Source of the DNA: Arthrobacter sp. efr-133-R2A-120
GTDB lineage: Bacteria > Actinomycetota > Actinomycetes > Actinomycetales > Micrococcaceae
Assembly: GCF_030209835.1 (NCBI RefSeq)
Contig: NZ_JARVRF010000024.1
Location: 1-64,000, forward strand
Direction of reading: 5' to 3'
DNA length: 64,000 nucleotides
The first letter of the stretch is position 1; every line of letters begins with the position of its first letter. Positions 34,712 through 43,397 of the stretch are shown here, one piece after another. The notes below the pieces were generated by a model. That model worked only from the letters and a program-made list of their open reading frames with translations, had not been told where the DNA came from and made no database searches. The position numbers and the translations under genes are program-made.

Positions 34712-36820
34712 CTATCCCGTGGCGGAGACCCGCCCGGCCACCAGTTTTGCAACCTCGCCCGGAGACAGCCTGCCGTCGACGATCCACACCGTGAAGGTGC
34801 GGACCAGGGAGTCGCCTGCTGCAAGCTCCACTGACCGGTCCCAGGCGAGGGCCGAACCCACTGCGGGGTAATCCGCCATCCGGACGAACCAGGGATCCTG
34901 CGCCGCAGCCGGAGCTGCGAACACCAGGGTGGCAGGGCCATCAGGAAAGTCCGCTGCCCAGGCCAGCCACGGTGACGCCGAGCCGTGGACTTCGGGCTCC
35001 CCACGACTTTCCGCTGTGAAGACTTCTGCCCCGGCGCACGCAGGCAAGCGCCAGAAGAAACCGCCGTAGCCGCTTCCGAGGGCGCCGTTTGAGCCGGGGC
35101 CGCCCAGTGAGGAGTCGACGACGGCGGTCAGTTCGGTTCTTAGCTCCAGTTGCCATGTGCGGTGGTCGAGCTGCCGGGAGCGGGTGGTGCGGCGTTCGCG
35201 GAGAAGTTCGGCGCCGTCCGGTGCCTGCCAGCTCAATTCCTGCTCCAGCAAGCTGGGCGCGTGAGTTGCGGAGACTTCAACGATGCGCCCATGGTCTTGG
35301 CGTTCTTCGTAACGGCCGGCAGCTCGGACGTACGTTTTGCCGCCCCAGAAATTGGTCCCGTTCACATCTTGCAAGGCGAATCCCGCGCCAAGGTGCCAGG
35401 GATGGTCCGCGGGGAGGTGATCGGTGACGGTGACTCCGGCGAGTGTGCGGACCGGGTGCAGATAGGGCCGCGGGGAGAGCCTCGCGGCCAGACCGGCGCC
35501 GCTCTGTAGGGTTGCCAAGACGACGGCGCCACCCGGCCCGGTTTCGTTAGCAGCGCCGCCCGGCTCCCCGCCGTCGGGCACCCCACCGCCGTCGGGCATG
35601 CTCAAAACCGTGTTTCCTGCGTCGACGGCCGGCCGCGCCCAAGGCAAGCCGAGTTCGCTGAAGGTGGCGTGCGCCGCCGTCGCGCGTTCCAGGGCGTCTT
35701 CGATTCCGTCGACCACGGCACGGGCGGCGTCACCGTCGCCCTCCCAAGTGACGTATCGCCCAGGGATCAGCGCCGGAGACTCTGCGGTGCGGATCGCCTC
35801 GAGGACCTGCATGAAGGCGCCGCTGTCCGCGAGGGGACTGATCAGCGGCGCCGCGGGGCCCGGCGTCGAGCGCTGCTGGTGACCATGTTCCAGCAGGTCT
35901 TCAGTGAGGTCTACCCGGCCGTATACCGTTTCGCGCTCCCCGGCGGCAGAGCTGACCGTGAGGCGGTCTTCGGTGTAGTGGAACACCGCCGTGCCTTCGC
36001 TGCCCTGCAGGGTGATGTACGGTTCCACGGACTCGCCGGCGCAGAGAGTGAGCGCACACGTGATGGGCAGGCCCGCAGCGGTGCGGATCCGGATCACCGA
36101 GGTGTCGTCGGATTCGATGTCGTTGGCTCTGTACAAGTCGGTTTCCACCGAGACAAGATCGTCCACCGTCCGCGCCCCGGCGATCCTCAGGGCGGTGGCG
36201 ATCGCGTGTGCCAAGGGGTTGGTTGCCACTCCGTCCACGACGTCGATGCCGTCCAGGCTGCGTCTGCCCGCCCAGCGCGAGCGTTTGTAATAGGCGCGGT
36301 CACGCACCCAACGCCCGGTGGCCGAGATGCCCAGGAGCGTGCCGATCTCTCCCGCCGCAAGCAGTTCCTCAATGGCCGGGAGGGCCCGGGATCCGAGGCT
36401 TTGGAAGCCGACCTGGACGCTTCTGCCGGCCGCGGTGGCGGCTTCCTGCAGCTGATTGAAGTCGGCGAGGGAAGCCACTGGAGGCTTCTCGAGGTACAAA
36501 TCGGCGTGGGGGAGCGTCGTGAGGGCGAGTTGCGCGTGCGTCTGGATAGGGGTGGCCACAATGACCAGGTCCAGCGCGGAGGTTCCCGCCAGGAGTTCGT
36601 CCAAGGTGCTGAATACCTCGGTTCCGGGCGGGAGGGCGCCGGGTGCAGGCGGATTCGGATCCGCGACGGCAACAAGGCGGACGACGCCGTTGGCCTGGAG
36701 CCTTTCGAGGTTCTGAAGGTGGTGCGCGCCGAAGCCGTGGACTCCTATAAGGGCCACCCTGCTGGGCGCATGGCCGGGCTGTTTGTATTCTGCCGGGACG
36801 GGCGTGGACAGGGTGCCCAT
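34712..36820 (-). CDS. Gfo/Idh/MocA oxidoreductase fused to a DUF6807 (PmoA-type) domain
   Basis: A 702-residue two-part protein. The N-terminal half is a Gfo/Idh enzyme: VALIGVHGFGAHHLQNL, the Lys-Pro motif LEKPPVASL, and DGVATNPLAHAIATAL with the catalytic-region His. The C-terminal 290 residues match DUF6807 (PmoA family): RPYLHPVRTLAGVTVTDHLP, DHPWHLGAGFALQDVNGTNF, WQLELRTELTAVV, YGGFFWRLP. The ATG at 36820 is favoured by GAGGAGAG; a start at 36832 lacks a ribosome site. An operator (36881) lies upstream, so it belongs to the LacI regulon. Coupling an oxidoreductase to a carbohydrate-binding-like domain in one chain is the notable feature. Confidence 0.88.
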   Translation of the reverse strand: MGTLSTPVPAEYKQPGHAPSRVALIGVHGFGAHHLQNLERLQANGVVRLVAVADPNPPAPGALPPGTEVFSTLDELLAGTSALDLVIVATPIQTHAQLALTTLPHADLYLEKPPVASLADFNQLQEAATAAGRSVQVGFQSLGSRALPAIEELLAAGEIGTLLGISATGRWVRDRAYYKRSRWAGRRSLDGIDVVDGVATNPLAHAIATALRIAGARTVDDLVSVETDLYRANDIESDDTSVIRIRTAAGLPITCALTLCAGESVEPYITLQGSEGTAVFHYTEDRLTVSSAAGERETVYGRVDLTEDLLEHGHQQRSTPGPAAPLISPLADSGAFMQVLEAIRTAESPALIPGRYVTWEGDGDAARAVVDGIEDALERATAAHATFSELGLPWARPAVDAGNTVLSMPDGGGVPDGGEPGGAANETGPGGAVVLATLQSGAGLAARLSPRPYLHPVRTLAGVTVTDHLPADHPWHLGAGFALQDVNGTNFWGGKTYVRAAGRYEERQDHGRIVEVSATHAPSLLEQELSWQAPDGAELLRERRTTRSRQLDHRTWQLELRTELTAVVDSSLGGPGSNGALGSGYGGFFWRLPACAGAEVFTAESRGEPEVHGSASPWLAWAADFPDGPATLVFAAPAAAQDPWFVRMADYPAVGSALAWDRSVELAAGDSLVRTFTVWIVDGRLSPGEVAKLVAGRVSATG

Positions 36821-36880
36821 GGCTCTCCTCATCTGTCCCCGGAAGGCGGGGTAGCTGACGTCGGTGTCGTTTCAGGGCGC

Positions 36881-36898
36881 TTGGTAAGCGCTTTCCAA
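36881..36898. promoter_or_regulatory. LacI-type operator 5 upstream of the Gfo/DUF6807 gene
   Basis: TTGGTAAGCGCTTTCCAA is an 18-base near-perfect palindrome, 60 bp before the start of the fusion gene, and matches the operators at 30041, 30060, 31319 and 31368. It links this leftward gene with the rest of the cluster. Confidence 0.8.
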
Positions 36899-36941
36899 GA
36901 AGAGTGTACCTTGGGTCGGGGGGAGATGTAACGCCCTGCGT

Positions 36942-37778
36942 TTAGACGATCCGGCCGGCCGGCAGTTTCTCCCCGGCCTCGACCGCGACGTCGATCGAAT
37001 TTCCCGCTACAGGCATGGGGCATGTGCCATACGGGGTGAAAGCGCTCGGGTAGTTGATGGCGCGGTTGAAGTCGAGGACCACGGAACCGTCGGGCCGGGG
37101 GCGCGAGACGGCCAGCTTGCGCCATTCGTCCGTGGTGTTGCCGTTCGTCTCGTCGTGGAAGGTCACGGTGAGGGCTCCGAGCTTCTCGGCCTCGGCGTGC
37201 AGGCGGATCTCGTGGGGAAGTCCGGGCGCCCGGAAAACCACCTCGCCTACCGATCGGTGCACCCCATCCACCAAAGGATTGGCTGTCCCGATCGGCACAT
37301 CCACGGGCTCGGGGTACGCCTCGAAGCGGCCTTCAAGCACCCAGTCCGGGTTGTATTCAAAGGTGGGAACGGCGTCGAACTCCGTCAACACCGGCGAGGA
37401 GTTGTCCCTCGTGCGGATGGCGTACTTGTCCGCGCGCATGGCCAGTTCCACCACAACCTCCGTGCCATCCGCGCCGCCGAACTGCACCCACATGAGCGAT
37501 TCCTCGTCCTGGAGGGTGGCCGAAATCGTGCCGTCCACGGGAGCTCCCGTCTCCACGAGCGTGAGTCCGTCCGCCGCGCTCGCGGTGAGTGTCGCCGTCG
37601 TGCCGTCCGTAGACCAAAGCCCGGGGACGAGCTCGACGGCGGCAGGTGCGGATTCGAGCCATTGGAAGGAGGTGAGGCTCAGCCAGCCGTGGTCCGCTGC
37701 GAGCGCTGTGTTGCGGCCGGTGCGGAAACGCTGCCAGCGTTCCAGCTGGGCGTTGCTTGCGGGGGCTGTTGCGCTCAT
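36942..37778 (-). CDS. DUF1684 domain protein
   Basis: A 278-residue cytoplasmic protein matching DUF1684. Conserved blocks: LSLTSFQWLESAPAAVELVP near residue 30, EESLMWVQFGG in the middle, then the block of PTFEYNPDWVLEGRFEAYPE and the C-terminal VVLDFNRAINYPSAFTPYG, PMPVAGNSIDVAVEAGEK. The family has no known function. The ATG at 37778 has TGGAGGAACC upstream, whereas a longer reading to 37850 enters the palindrome and lacks a site. The gene precedes the Gfo/DUF6807 operator but has no operator of its own. Confidence 0.88.
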   Translation of the reverse strand: MSATAPASNAQLERWQRFRTGRNTALAADHGWLSLTSFQWLESAPAAVELVPGLWSTDGTTATLTASAADGLTLVETGAPVDGTISATLQDEESLMWVQFGGADGTEVVVELAMRADKYAIRTRDNSSPVLTEFDAVPTFEYNPDWVLEGRFEAYPEPVDVPIGTANPLVDGVHRSVGEVVFRAPGLPHEIRLHAEAEKLGALTVTFHDETNGNTTDEWRKLAVSRPRPDGSVVLDFNRAINYPSAFTPYGTCPMPVAGNSIDVAVEAGEKLPAGRIV

Positions 37779-37845
37779 GGTTCCTCCAGCGGGTAGGGCG
37801 GTGTTCGTTGGCTTAACCATGCACCCGTCGCCACCATTCCCGGAA

Positions 37846-37911
37846 CCCAACTAACTAGCAGTAGATGTCGTTTTGACGGCTCATAACGACAACAACTGCT
37901 AGTCAGTTGGG
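37846..37911. repeat. Palindromic repeat, CCCAACT family, copy 1
   Basis: Arms 37846-37872 and 37885-37911 (27 bp each, 24 matches) begin CCCAACT and end TGTCGTT next to a 12-base loop. A second copy with 26 of 27 matching positions lies at 48943-49008. It lies between divergent genes, so it is not a terminator. The rest of the gap, to 38077, holds the ppc leader with AGAAGG at 38064 as ribosome site. Confidence 0.82.
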
Positions 37912-38077
37912 CGGCCCGAGGCGGCCAGGGCGCGCAGGCGGAACCTGCGACAACATTTGAGACGGATTGCCACCCGTGTAAGGGCTGCGGGTAGGATTCC
38001 TTTGGAAATATTAGTAATCCGGCTCACAGTATCCAGCGCAGTGTACGGGCCACACCCAACGCCAGAAGGTATTTTTC

Positions 38078-40876
38078 ATGGTTGACACTGCACATCTCAG
38101 CACCGACCTTGCCGCGGAACTGCGGGCCGATGTCCGCCGCGTCTCCACGCTTCTCGGAGAGTCGTTGGTCCGCCAGCATGGCCCCGAACTGCTTCAGCTC
38201 GTCGAGCAGGTGCGCCTGCTCACCAAGGAATCCAAGGAAGCCGCCCGCGGCGGCGCCGACGCCACAGGCCCGTGGAGCGCGCACGACGTCGTCGCCCAGG
38301 TCCGTGAGTTGCTCGCCTCATTGCCCCTTGAGGAAGCCACCGAGCTAGTCCGCGCCTTCGCCTTCTATTTCCACCTCGCCAACGCCGCCGAGCAAGTGCA
38401 CCGCGTCCGCGGACTGCGCACCCGCCAGGAAAAGGACGGCTGGTTGGCCAAAGCCGTCGCCGAGATCGCCGACGAGGCCGGTACCCAGGCCCTGCAGGAC
38501 GTCGTCAATGAGCTCGACGTTCGTCCTATTTTCACCGCGCACCCCACTGAAGCCTCTCGCCGTTCGGTGCTGGACAAGATCCGCAAGCTCTCGGACGTCC
38601 TGGCCGAATCTACTGTTGAGGGCACGGCCGCCCGACGTCGACAGGACCGCCAGCTCGCCGAGATCATCGACCAGATGTGGCAGACCGACGAACTGCGCCA
38701 AGTCCGCCCCACTCCTGTGGACGAGGCCCGCAACGCCATCTACTACCTGAGCAGCATCCTGACCGATGCCATGCCGGAAATGCTTACGGACCTTTCCGAG
38801 CTGCTAGGGGAGCACGGCGTCGTGCTGCCGGCGCACAACGCCCCCATCCGCTTCGGTTCCTGGATCGGCGGAGACCGCGACGGCAACCCGAACGTCACTG
38901 CGTCCGTCACCCGCGAAATCCTGCAGCTGCAGAACCAGCACGCCGTGCGGATCAGCATCTCGATGATCGACGAACTGATTTCCATCCTCTCCAACTCCAC
39001 CGCCCTGGTGGACGCGGAAGGGGACCTGCTTGACTCGATTGCCGTCGACCTCAAGAACCTGCCTGGCCTGGACAAGCGCATCCTGGAGCTGAACGCGCAG
39101 GAGCCCTACCGCCTCAAGCTGACCTGCATCAAGGCCAAGCTCATCAACACGGGCCGCCGCGTGTCCGCATCCAGCCACCACGAACCCGGCCGCGACTACG
39201 CCTCCACCTCGGAGTTGTTGGCTGAACTGGAACTGCTGGAAGCCTCGCTGCGGAAGCACTCGGCTGTGCTCGTGGCCGACGGCGCCCTGGCCCGGGTCCG
39301 CCGCGCGATCGCTTCCTTCGGGCTGCACTTGGCGACCCTCGACATTCGCGAGCATGCCGACTACCACCACGACGCCGTCGGGCAGTTGGTGGACCGGATC
39401 GGCGTCGGGACCCCCTACGGCGAGTTGAGCCGAGCCGAACGCTTCGAGCGGCTGAGCGCGGAGCTGGCTTCGCGCCGCCCGCTGTCCGGCCACCCCATCA
39501 AGCTCGACGGCGACGGCGACCGCACCTACGACGTCTTCCGCAGCATCCGCCACGCCCTCCAGACATACGGGCCCGACGTCGTCGAGACCTACATCATCTC
39601 CATGACGCGCGGCGCGGACGATGTCCTGGCTGCCGCGGTGCTGGCCCGCGAAGCAGGGCTGATCGAGCTGTTCGGCGCGGCTCCGTATGCCAAGATCGGT
39701 TTCGCCCCGCTCCTGGAGACCGTCGAAGAGCTGCGGGCCTCGGCCGAAATCGTTGACTTGCTGCTCTCCGATCCCTCCTACCGCGAGCTCGTACGGCTGC
39801 GTGGCGATGTCCAGGAGATCATGCTGGGCTACTCGGACTCCAACAAGGAATCCGGCGTCATGACCAGCCAATGGGAGATCCACAAGACCCAGCGCAAGCT
39901 GCGCGACGTCGCCGCCAAGCACGGCGTGAACGTCCGGCTGTTCCATGGCCGCGGCGGTTCCGTGGGCCGTGGTGGCGGGCCCACCTACGACGCCATCATG
40001 GCCCAGCCGAACGGCGTGCTTGAAGGCGCGATCAAGTTCACCGAACAGGGCGAAGTCATCTCGGACAAGTACTCCCTGCCGGAACTCGCCCGCGAAAACC
40101 TTGAGCTGTCCCTGGCCGCCGTGATGCAGGGGTCCGCGCTGCACCGCACCCCGCGCACCTCCGACGACGAGCGTGAGCGCTACGGACACGTCATGGAGAT
40201 CATTTCCGACGCCGCGTTTGCCCAGTACCGTTCACTGATCGACGATCCGGACCTGCCGGCGTACTTCCTTGCCTCGACGCCTGTGGAGCAACTCGGATCC
40301 CTGAACATCGGCTCGCGGCCCTCCAAACGCCCGGACTCCGGTGCCGGACTGGGTGGGTTGCGAGCCATTCCGTGGGTCTTTGGTTGGACGCAGTCGCGGC
40401 AGATCGTTCCGGGGTGGTTCGGCGTGGGCTCAGGGCTGAAGGCAGCTCGCGAGGCAGGCAACACCGCCGAGCTTGCAGAGATGATGAAGCGCTGGCACTT
40501 CTTCCAGTCCGTGATTTCCAACGTGGAGATGACCTTGGCCAAGACGGACATGGACATCGCAGGGCATTATGTGTCCTCCTTGGTTCCTGAAGAGTTGCAT
40601 CACTTGTTCAAGGCAATCCGGGCTGAGTACGACCTCACGGTTGCCGAAGTGGAACTCCTGAGCGGCGAAACCGAGCTCCTGGAAGCCCAGCCGACGCTCA
40701 AGCGTTCCCTCGAAATCCGCGACCAATACCTCGACCCCATCAGCTACCTGCAGGTGGAGTTGTTGCGCCGCGTCCGTGAAGCTTCCATTTCCGGTGCCGA
40801 GATCGACGAACGCCTTCAGAGGGCCATGCTCATCACCGTCAACGGCGTGGCCGCCGGCCTCCGCAACACTGGATAG
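38078..40876 (+). CDS. ppc: Phosphoenolpyruvate carboxylase
   Basis: A 932-residue PEP carboxylase, which adds bicarbonate to PEP to make oxaloacetate and refill the TCA cycle. The catalytic His is in [15 protein letters not shown] near residue 155; [14 protein letters not shown] follows near 265; the substrate loop [10 protein letters not shown] is near 585; [14 protein letters not shown] near 623; and the protein ends with the conserved NTG. Length and order are normal for the family. It is monocistronic, after the palindrome described above and before repeat array D. Regulation by acetyl-CoA or aspartate is known for the family; nothing here tests it. Confidence 0.97.
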   Translation: MVDTAHLSTDLAAELRADVRRVSTLLGESLVRQHGPELLQLVEQVRLLTKESKEAARGGADATGPWSAHDVVAQVRELLASLPLEEATELVRAFAFYFHLANAAEQVHRVRGLRTRQEKDGWLAKAVAEIADEAGTQALQDVVNELDVRPIFTAHPTEASRRSVLDKIRKLSDVLAESTVEGTAARRRQDRQLAEIIDQMWQTDELRQVRPTPVDEARNAIYYLSSILTDAMPEMLTDLSELLGEHGVVLPAHNAPIRFGSWIGGDRDGNPNVTASVTREILQLQNQHAVRISISMIDELISILSNSTALVDAEGDLLDSIAVDLKNLPGLDKRILELNAQEPYRLKLTCIKAKLINTGRRVSASSHHEPGRDYASTSELLAELELLEASLRKHSAVLVADGALARVRRAIASFGLHLATLDIREHADYHHDAVGQLVDRIGVGTPYGELSRAERFERLSAELASRRPLSGHPIKLDGDGDRTYDVFRSIRHALQTYGPDVVETYIISMTRGADDVLAAAVLAREAGLIELFGAAPYAKIGFAPLLETVEELRASAEIVDLLLSDPSYRELVRLRGDVQEIMLGYSDSNKESGVMTSQWEIHKTQRKLRDVAAKHGVNVRLFHGRGGSVGRGGGPTYDAIMAQPNGVLEGAIKFTEQGEVISDKYSLPELARENLELSLAAVMQGSALHRTPRTSDDERERYGHVMEIISDAAFAQYRSLIDDPDLPAYFLASTPVEQLGSLNIGSRPSKRPDSGAGLGGLRAIPWVFGWTQSRQIVPGWFGVGSGLKAAREAGNTAELAEMMKRWHFFQSVISNVEMTLAKTDMDIAGHYVSSLVPEELHHLFKAIRAEYDLTVAEVELLSGETELLEAQPTLKRSLEIRDQYLDPISYLQVELLRRVREASISGAEIDERLQRAMLITVNGVAAGLRNTG

Positions 40877-40896
40877 CCCGTACTTCCCTTCCCTCC

Positions 40897-40991
40897 GACC
40901 CTCGCTCACTTATGTGGGTCTTTTGGCGCACGCTCGCTCACATCATGTGAGCGAGCGTGCGGCCGGGAGGGCTTGTTTGTGAGCGAGCGTT
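40897..40991. repeat. CTCGCTCAC mirror array D1: two direct plus two inverted copies
   Basis: Direct cores at 40901-40909 and 40933-40941, inverted cores at 40947-40955 and 40979-40987; all steps are 32 bp. The centre is a perfect 27-base palindrome CGCTCGCTCACAT-C-ATGTGAGCGAGCG (arms 40931-40943 and 40945-40957). It begins 20 bp after the ppc stop codon. Confidence 0.9.
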
Positions 40992-41000
40992 GGGCCCCTC

Positions 41001-41096
41001 CGACCCTCGCTCACCTATATGGGTCTTTTTCCCGACGCTCGCTCACATCATGTGAGCCGGCGTTTCCGGGGGGAGCGCCACAGGTGAGCGAGCGTT
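41001..41096. repeat. CTCGCTCAC mirror array D2: two direct plus two inverted copies
   Basis: Direct cores at 41006-41014 and 41038-41046, inverted ones at 41052 (mutated to GTGAGCCGG) and 41084-41092, again at 32-bp steps. The centre GCTCACAT-C-ATGTGAGC is perfect. It follows D1 directly, as a second complete mirror array. Confidence 0.88.
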
Positions 41097-41108
41097 TAGG
41101 GTGGAGGG

Positions 41109-41414
41109 GTGCCGTCGTTCCAGACCAAGTTGAAGATCACCGGGCTCAAGCCGGGCAATCCGCCGGAGTCGGTGATGGCTGCTGCCGTTGAGGCCCTGGA
41201 AACGCGTCATCATGTCGAATCCAATCAGCTCGACATTGTTGGTGGCGTCGCCCAAATCAGCCTCCGCTTCCTGGTGGAGCCGCGCGACTACCCGGGCGAG
41301 AACAACGAGGCCCGCGCGTCGGCAGCCATGATGCGCGACGCCGTCGAACGCGTAGCGCTCACAGGGAACCTTTACGTGCTGCGCCGCAAACGGGGGAAAT
41401 GGTCGCCGGTTTGA
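41109..41414 (+). CDS. Small protein of unknown function (101 residues)
   Basis: A short open frame starting at GTG 41109, with GTGGAGG seven bases upstream. The protein starts PSFQTKLKITGLKPGNPPES and has an alternating pattern of strands and helices typical of a small folded alpha/beta protein (AVEALETRHHVESNQLDIV, VAQISLRFLVEPRDYPG), ending in a basic tail (RRKRGKWSPV). I do not recognise the family. It begins 12 bases after repeat array D2 and is convergent with dedA. Confidence 0.7.
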   Translation: MPSFQTKLKITGLKPGNPPESVMAAAVEALETRHHVESNQLDIVGGVAQISLRFLVEPRDYPGENNEARASAAMMRDAVERVALTGNLYVLRRKRGKWSPV

Positions 41415-41433
41415 GCCCGACGCCGGGACGCGC

Positions 41434-42057
41434 CTAAAGGTGCGGCGGCTCGCCCGGCTCGTCCACCGGCGAACGGTCGCCCCGGCGACGCGTGACGATC
41501 ACGCCCACCACGACGCCGATCACCAACCCCACGCCGACGCCGATCAGTGAGCTCGCCCAGAACGGAAGCTTCGTCGTCGAGCCCGCAAAGTAACCCAACC
41601 CGGTTTGCCACGTGGCCCACAACAGGCCGCCCAAGCCGGCGCAGAGACTGAAGCCGCGGGAGGAAACCTCGGCGATCCCGGAAGCGGCCGACGCAGCAAG
41701 CCGCCCACCAGGGATGAACCGGGCACCGATAATCGCGCCGTAGGTGGAGGAGCGCCCGGCCCTGGCGATGGCCCGGTGGATGCCCTGATGGACTTTGCGG
41801 CCCCAGGCCCAGCGGTCAAGGACGTGGCCCAAGCGGCGCTTGAAGAGCTGGAAAACTATCATGTCGCCCAACCACGACCCGCCGGCGGCCAACAGACCCA
41901 CCAGCAACAGGTTGACCCGACCCTCAGCGGCCAGCGCGCCACCCGTGATCACCAGCATCTCGGACGGGATGGGCGGGAAGATCGCGTCGCCGACCACCAT
42001 GGGGATGATCCAGGCGTAGATCGCGGCTCCCCAACCATCGGCGGTGGTGATGTCCAT
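41434..42057 (-). CDS. DedA-family membrane protein
   Basis: A 207-residue polytopic membrane protein of the DedA/SNARE-associated family. Conserved parts: GDAIFPPIPSEMLVITGGALA near residue 26, GSWLGDMIVFQLFKRRLGHV and YGAIIGARFIPGGRLAASAASGI, the last being the typical Arg/Pro-rich membrane re-entrant motif. DedA proteins move lipids such as undecaprenyl phosphate across the membrane. The C-terminus is basic then acidic (TRRRGDRSPVDEPGEPPHL). The ATG at 42057 leaves only 57 bp to the divergent macro-domain gene, so both promoters overlap. Confidence 0.9.
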   Translation of the reverse strand: MDITTADGWGAAIYAWIIPMVVGDAIFPPIPSEMLVITGGALAAEGRVNLLLVGLLAAGGSWLGDMIVFQLFKRRLGHVLDRWAWGRKVHQGIHRAIARAGRSSTYGAIIGARFIPGGRLAASAASGIAEVSSRGFSLCAGLGGLLWATWQTGLGYFAGSTTKLPFWASSLIGVGVGLVIGVVVGVIVTRRRGDRSPVDEPGEPPHL

Positions 42058-42114
42058 GGGCACAAATTACCCCACTTTGGTGCATCCGACGGAGTGTCGT
42101 GCAAGACTGGCGCC

Positions 42115-42633
42115 ATGCGGCTCGAAATCCTGCAGGGTGACATCACCACGCGCGACGTCGACGCGATCGTCAACGCTGCCAACTCGTCTTTGATGGGCGG
42201 CGGCGGAGTGGACGGCGCGATCCACCGCGCGGCCGGCCGGGAGCTCCTGAACGCGTGCATGGAGGTGCGAGAGCGATACCCGCACGGACTGCCGGTGGGC
42301 CAAGCCGTGGCCACCCCCGGCTTCAAATTGCCTGCCCGATGGGTGATCCACACCGTTGGCCCCAACCGGCATGCAGGCCAGAACGATCCGGAACTGCTGG
42401 CTTCGTGTTTCCGCCAGAGCTTGAAGGTGGCCGCTTCCCTCGGGGCGCGTTCTGTTGCGTTCCCCGCAATCAGTGCGGGGGTCTACGGCTGGGACGCGCG
42501 CGAGGTCGCCACAGTAGCGCTCGACGTCGTCAGCGGGTTCGACGCCGAACACTCCAGTGGTCTGGAACTCGTCGAATTTGTTCTGTTCAGTGCGGAGACG
42601 ACGGACGTGTTCCGGAGCGTGTTCGGGGCTTAG
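42115..42633 (+). CDS. Macro domain protein, O-acetyl-ADP-ribose deacetylase type
   Basis: A 172-residue macro domain. The ADP-ribose-binding strand and loop are NAANSSLMGGGGVDGAIH near residues 24-41, and the distal loop is AFPAISAGVYGWDA near 119-132, followed by EVATVALDVV. This matches YmdB/MacroD-type enzymes that remove acetyl groups from O-acetyl-ADP-ribose or ADP-ribose from proteins. The start was set at the first ATG of the domain (42115). No DarT-type toxin gene lies beside it, so I do not treat it as an antitoxin. It is convergent with an SRPBCC gene. Confidence 0.93.
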   Translation: MRLEILQGDITTRDVDAIVNAANSSLMGGGGVDGAIHRAAGRELLNACMEVRERYPHGLPVGQAVATPGFKLPARWVIHTVGPNRHAGQNDPELLASCFRQSLKVAASLGARSVAFPAISAGVYGWDAREVATVALDVVSGFDAEHSSGLELVEFVLFSAETTDVFRSVFGA

Positions 42634-42663
42634 GAACAGTGGCGCGCACTTTCGCCCGCGGGG

Positions 42664-43104
42664 TTAGGCGGACTGCGCCTCAAGCACGGACTTCAGCTGT
42701 CCGAGCTGTCCGACTTCCACCTCCATGGTCTTGGTGATCATCGACCCCATGAGCTTCATGAAGCCCTTGGGTTGGAGATCCAAGGTAAAGCGTACGGTTG
42801 TGCCGCCGTCGTTGTCGTTCAGCGTGAAGGATCCTGTTGGGCGGGCCGGGCCGGCAATGACCTGGAAATCGAGTCGCTTGCCCGGCTGGGCCGCGGTGAT
42901 CTCGTAGTCGCCGGCGATCGTGCGGCCACCGGGGCCTGCCATCGTCTGGGAGTACACGGCCCCCTGGTTGCCTGCTTCCCCGCTTGCGAGGGCGACGGTT
43001 TTAACTGCCGGACGCCACAGCGTATTGTTCAACCCGTTCGCCAAGAAGGCGTAGACGTCGTTTGCGGAGCGGTTGATCGAGACTTCGTTTTCAGCGTGGG
43101 CCAT
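42664..43104 (-). CDS. SRPBCC family protein
   Basis: A 146-residue Bet v1-like protein (polyketide cyclase/dehydrase type). It starts AENEVSINRSANDVYAFLAN, then GAVYSQTMAGPGGRTIAGDYEI and GTTVRFTLDLQPKGFMKLMG, and ends in a helix (KTMEVEVGQLGQLKSVLE) that covers the ligand cavity. Length is normal for the one-domain family. AAAAGGAACC lies upstream of the ATG. The ligand is unknown. Its promoter must lie in or next to repeat array E. Confidence 0.88.
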   Translation of the reverse strand: MAHAENEVSINRSANDVYAFLANGLNNTLWRPAVKTVALASGEAGNQGAVYSQTMAGPGGRTIAGDYEITAAQPGKRLDFQVIAGPARPTGSFTLNDNDGGTTVRFTLDLQPKGFMKLMGSMITKTMEVEVGQLGQLKSVLEAQSA

Positions 43105-43229
43105 GTGGTTCCTTTTCGCGAGACCGAACTCCGCCCGCGGTCATCGGGCCGGCAAGACTGAGCATATACGCCCGATCCGGCGGGCAACGTGGAACCGAGC
43201 CGCTGTTTCCCCGCCCCGCGCTGGATACC

Positions 43230-43386
43230 GACGCTCGCTCAGGTATGTGGGTGTTTGGGGGGGACGCTCGCTCACGTATGTGGGTGTTTGGCCGGACGCT
43301 CGCTCAGATGTGACCCCAAGCTGAACATGTTCCTCATTTTGGTGAGCGAGGGTTTGGGGAAAGGGCGCCACAGGTGAGCGAGGGTT
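43230..43386. repeat. CTCGCTCAC mirror array E: three direct plus two inverted copies
   Basis: Direct cores at 43234 (CTCGCTCAG), 43267 and 43299 (CTCGCTCAG); inverted at 43342-43350 and 43374-43382. Steps are 33, 32 and 32 bp. The centre (43308-43341) is not a perfect palindrome and looks eroded. It fills most of the 293-bp gap between the SRPBCC and RluA genes, in which I see no coding frame. Confidence 0.85.
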
Positions 43387-43397
43387 TGGAGGGGGCG

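Noticed and set aside
42115..42633. Macro domain as DarG antitoxin
   Set aside because: No DarT-like toxin is adjacent, and the protein is one short domain.
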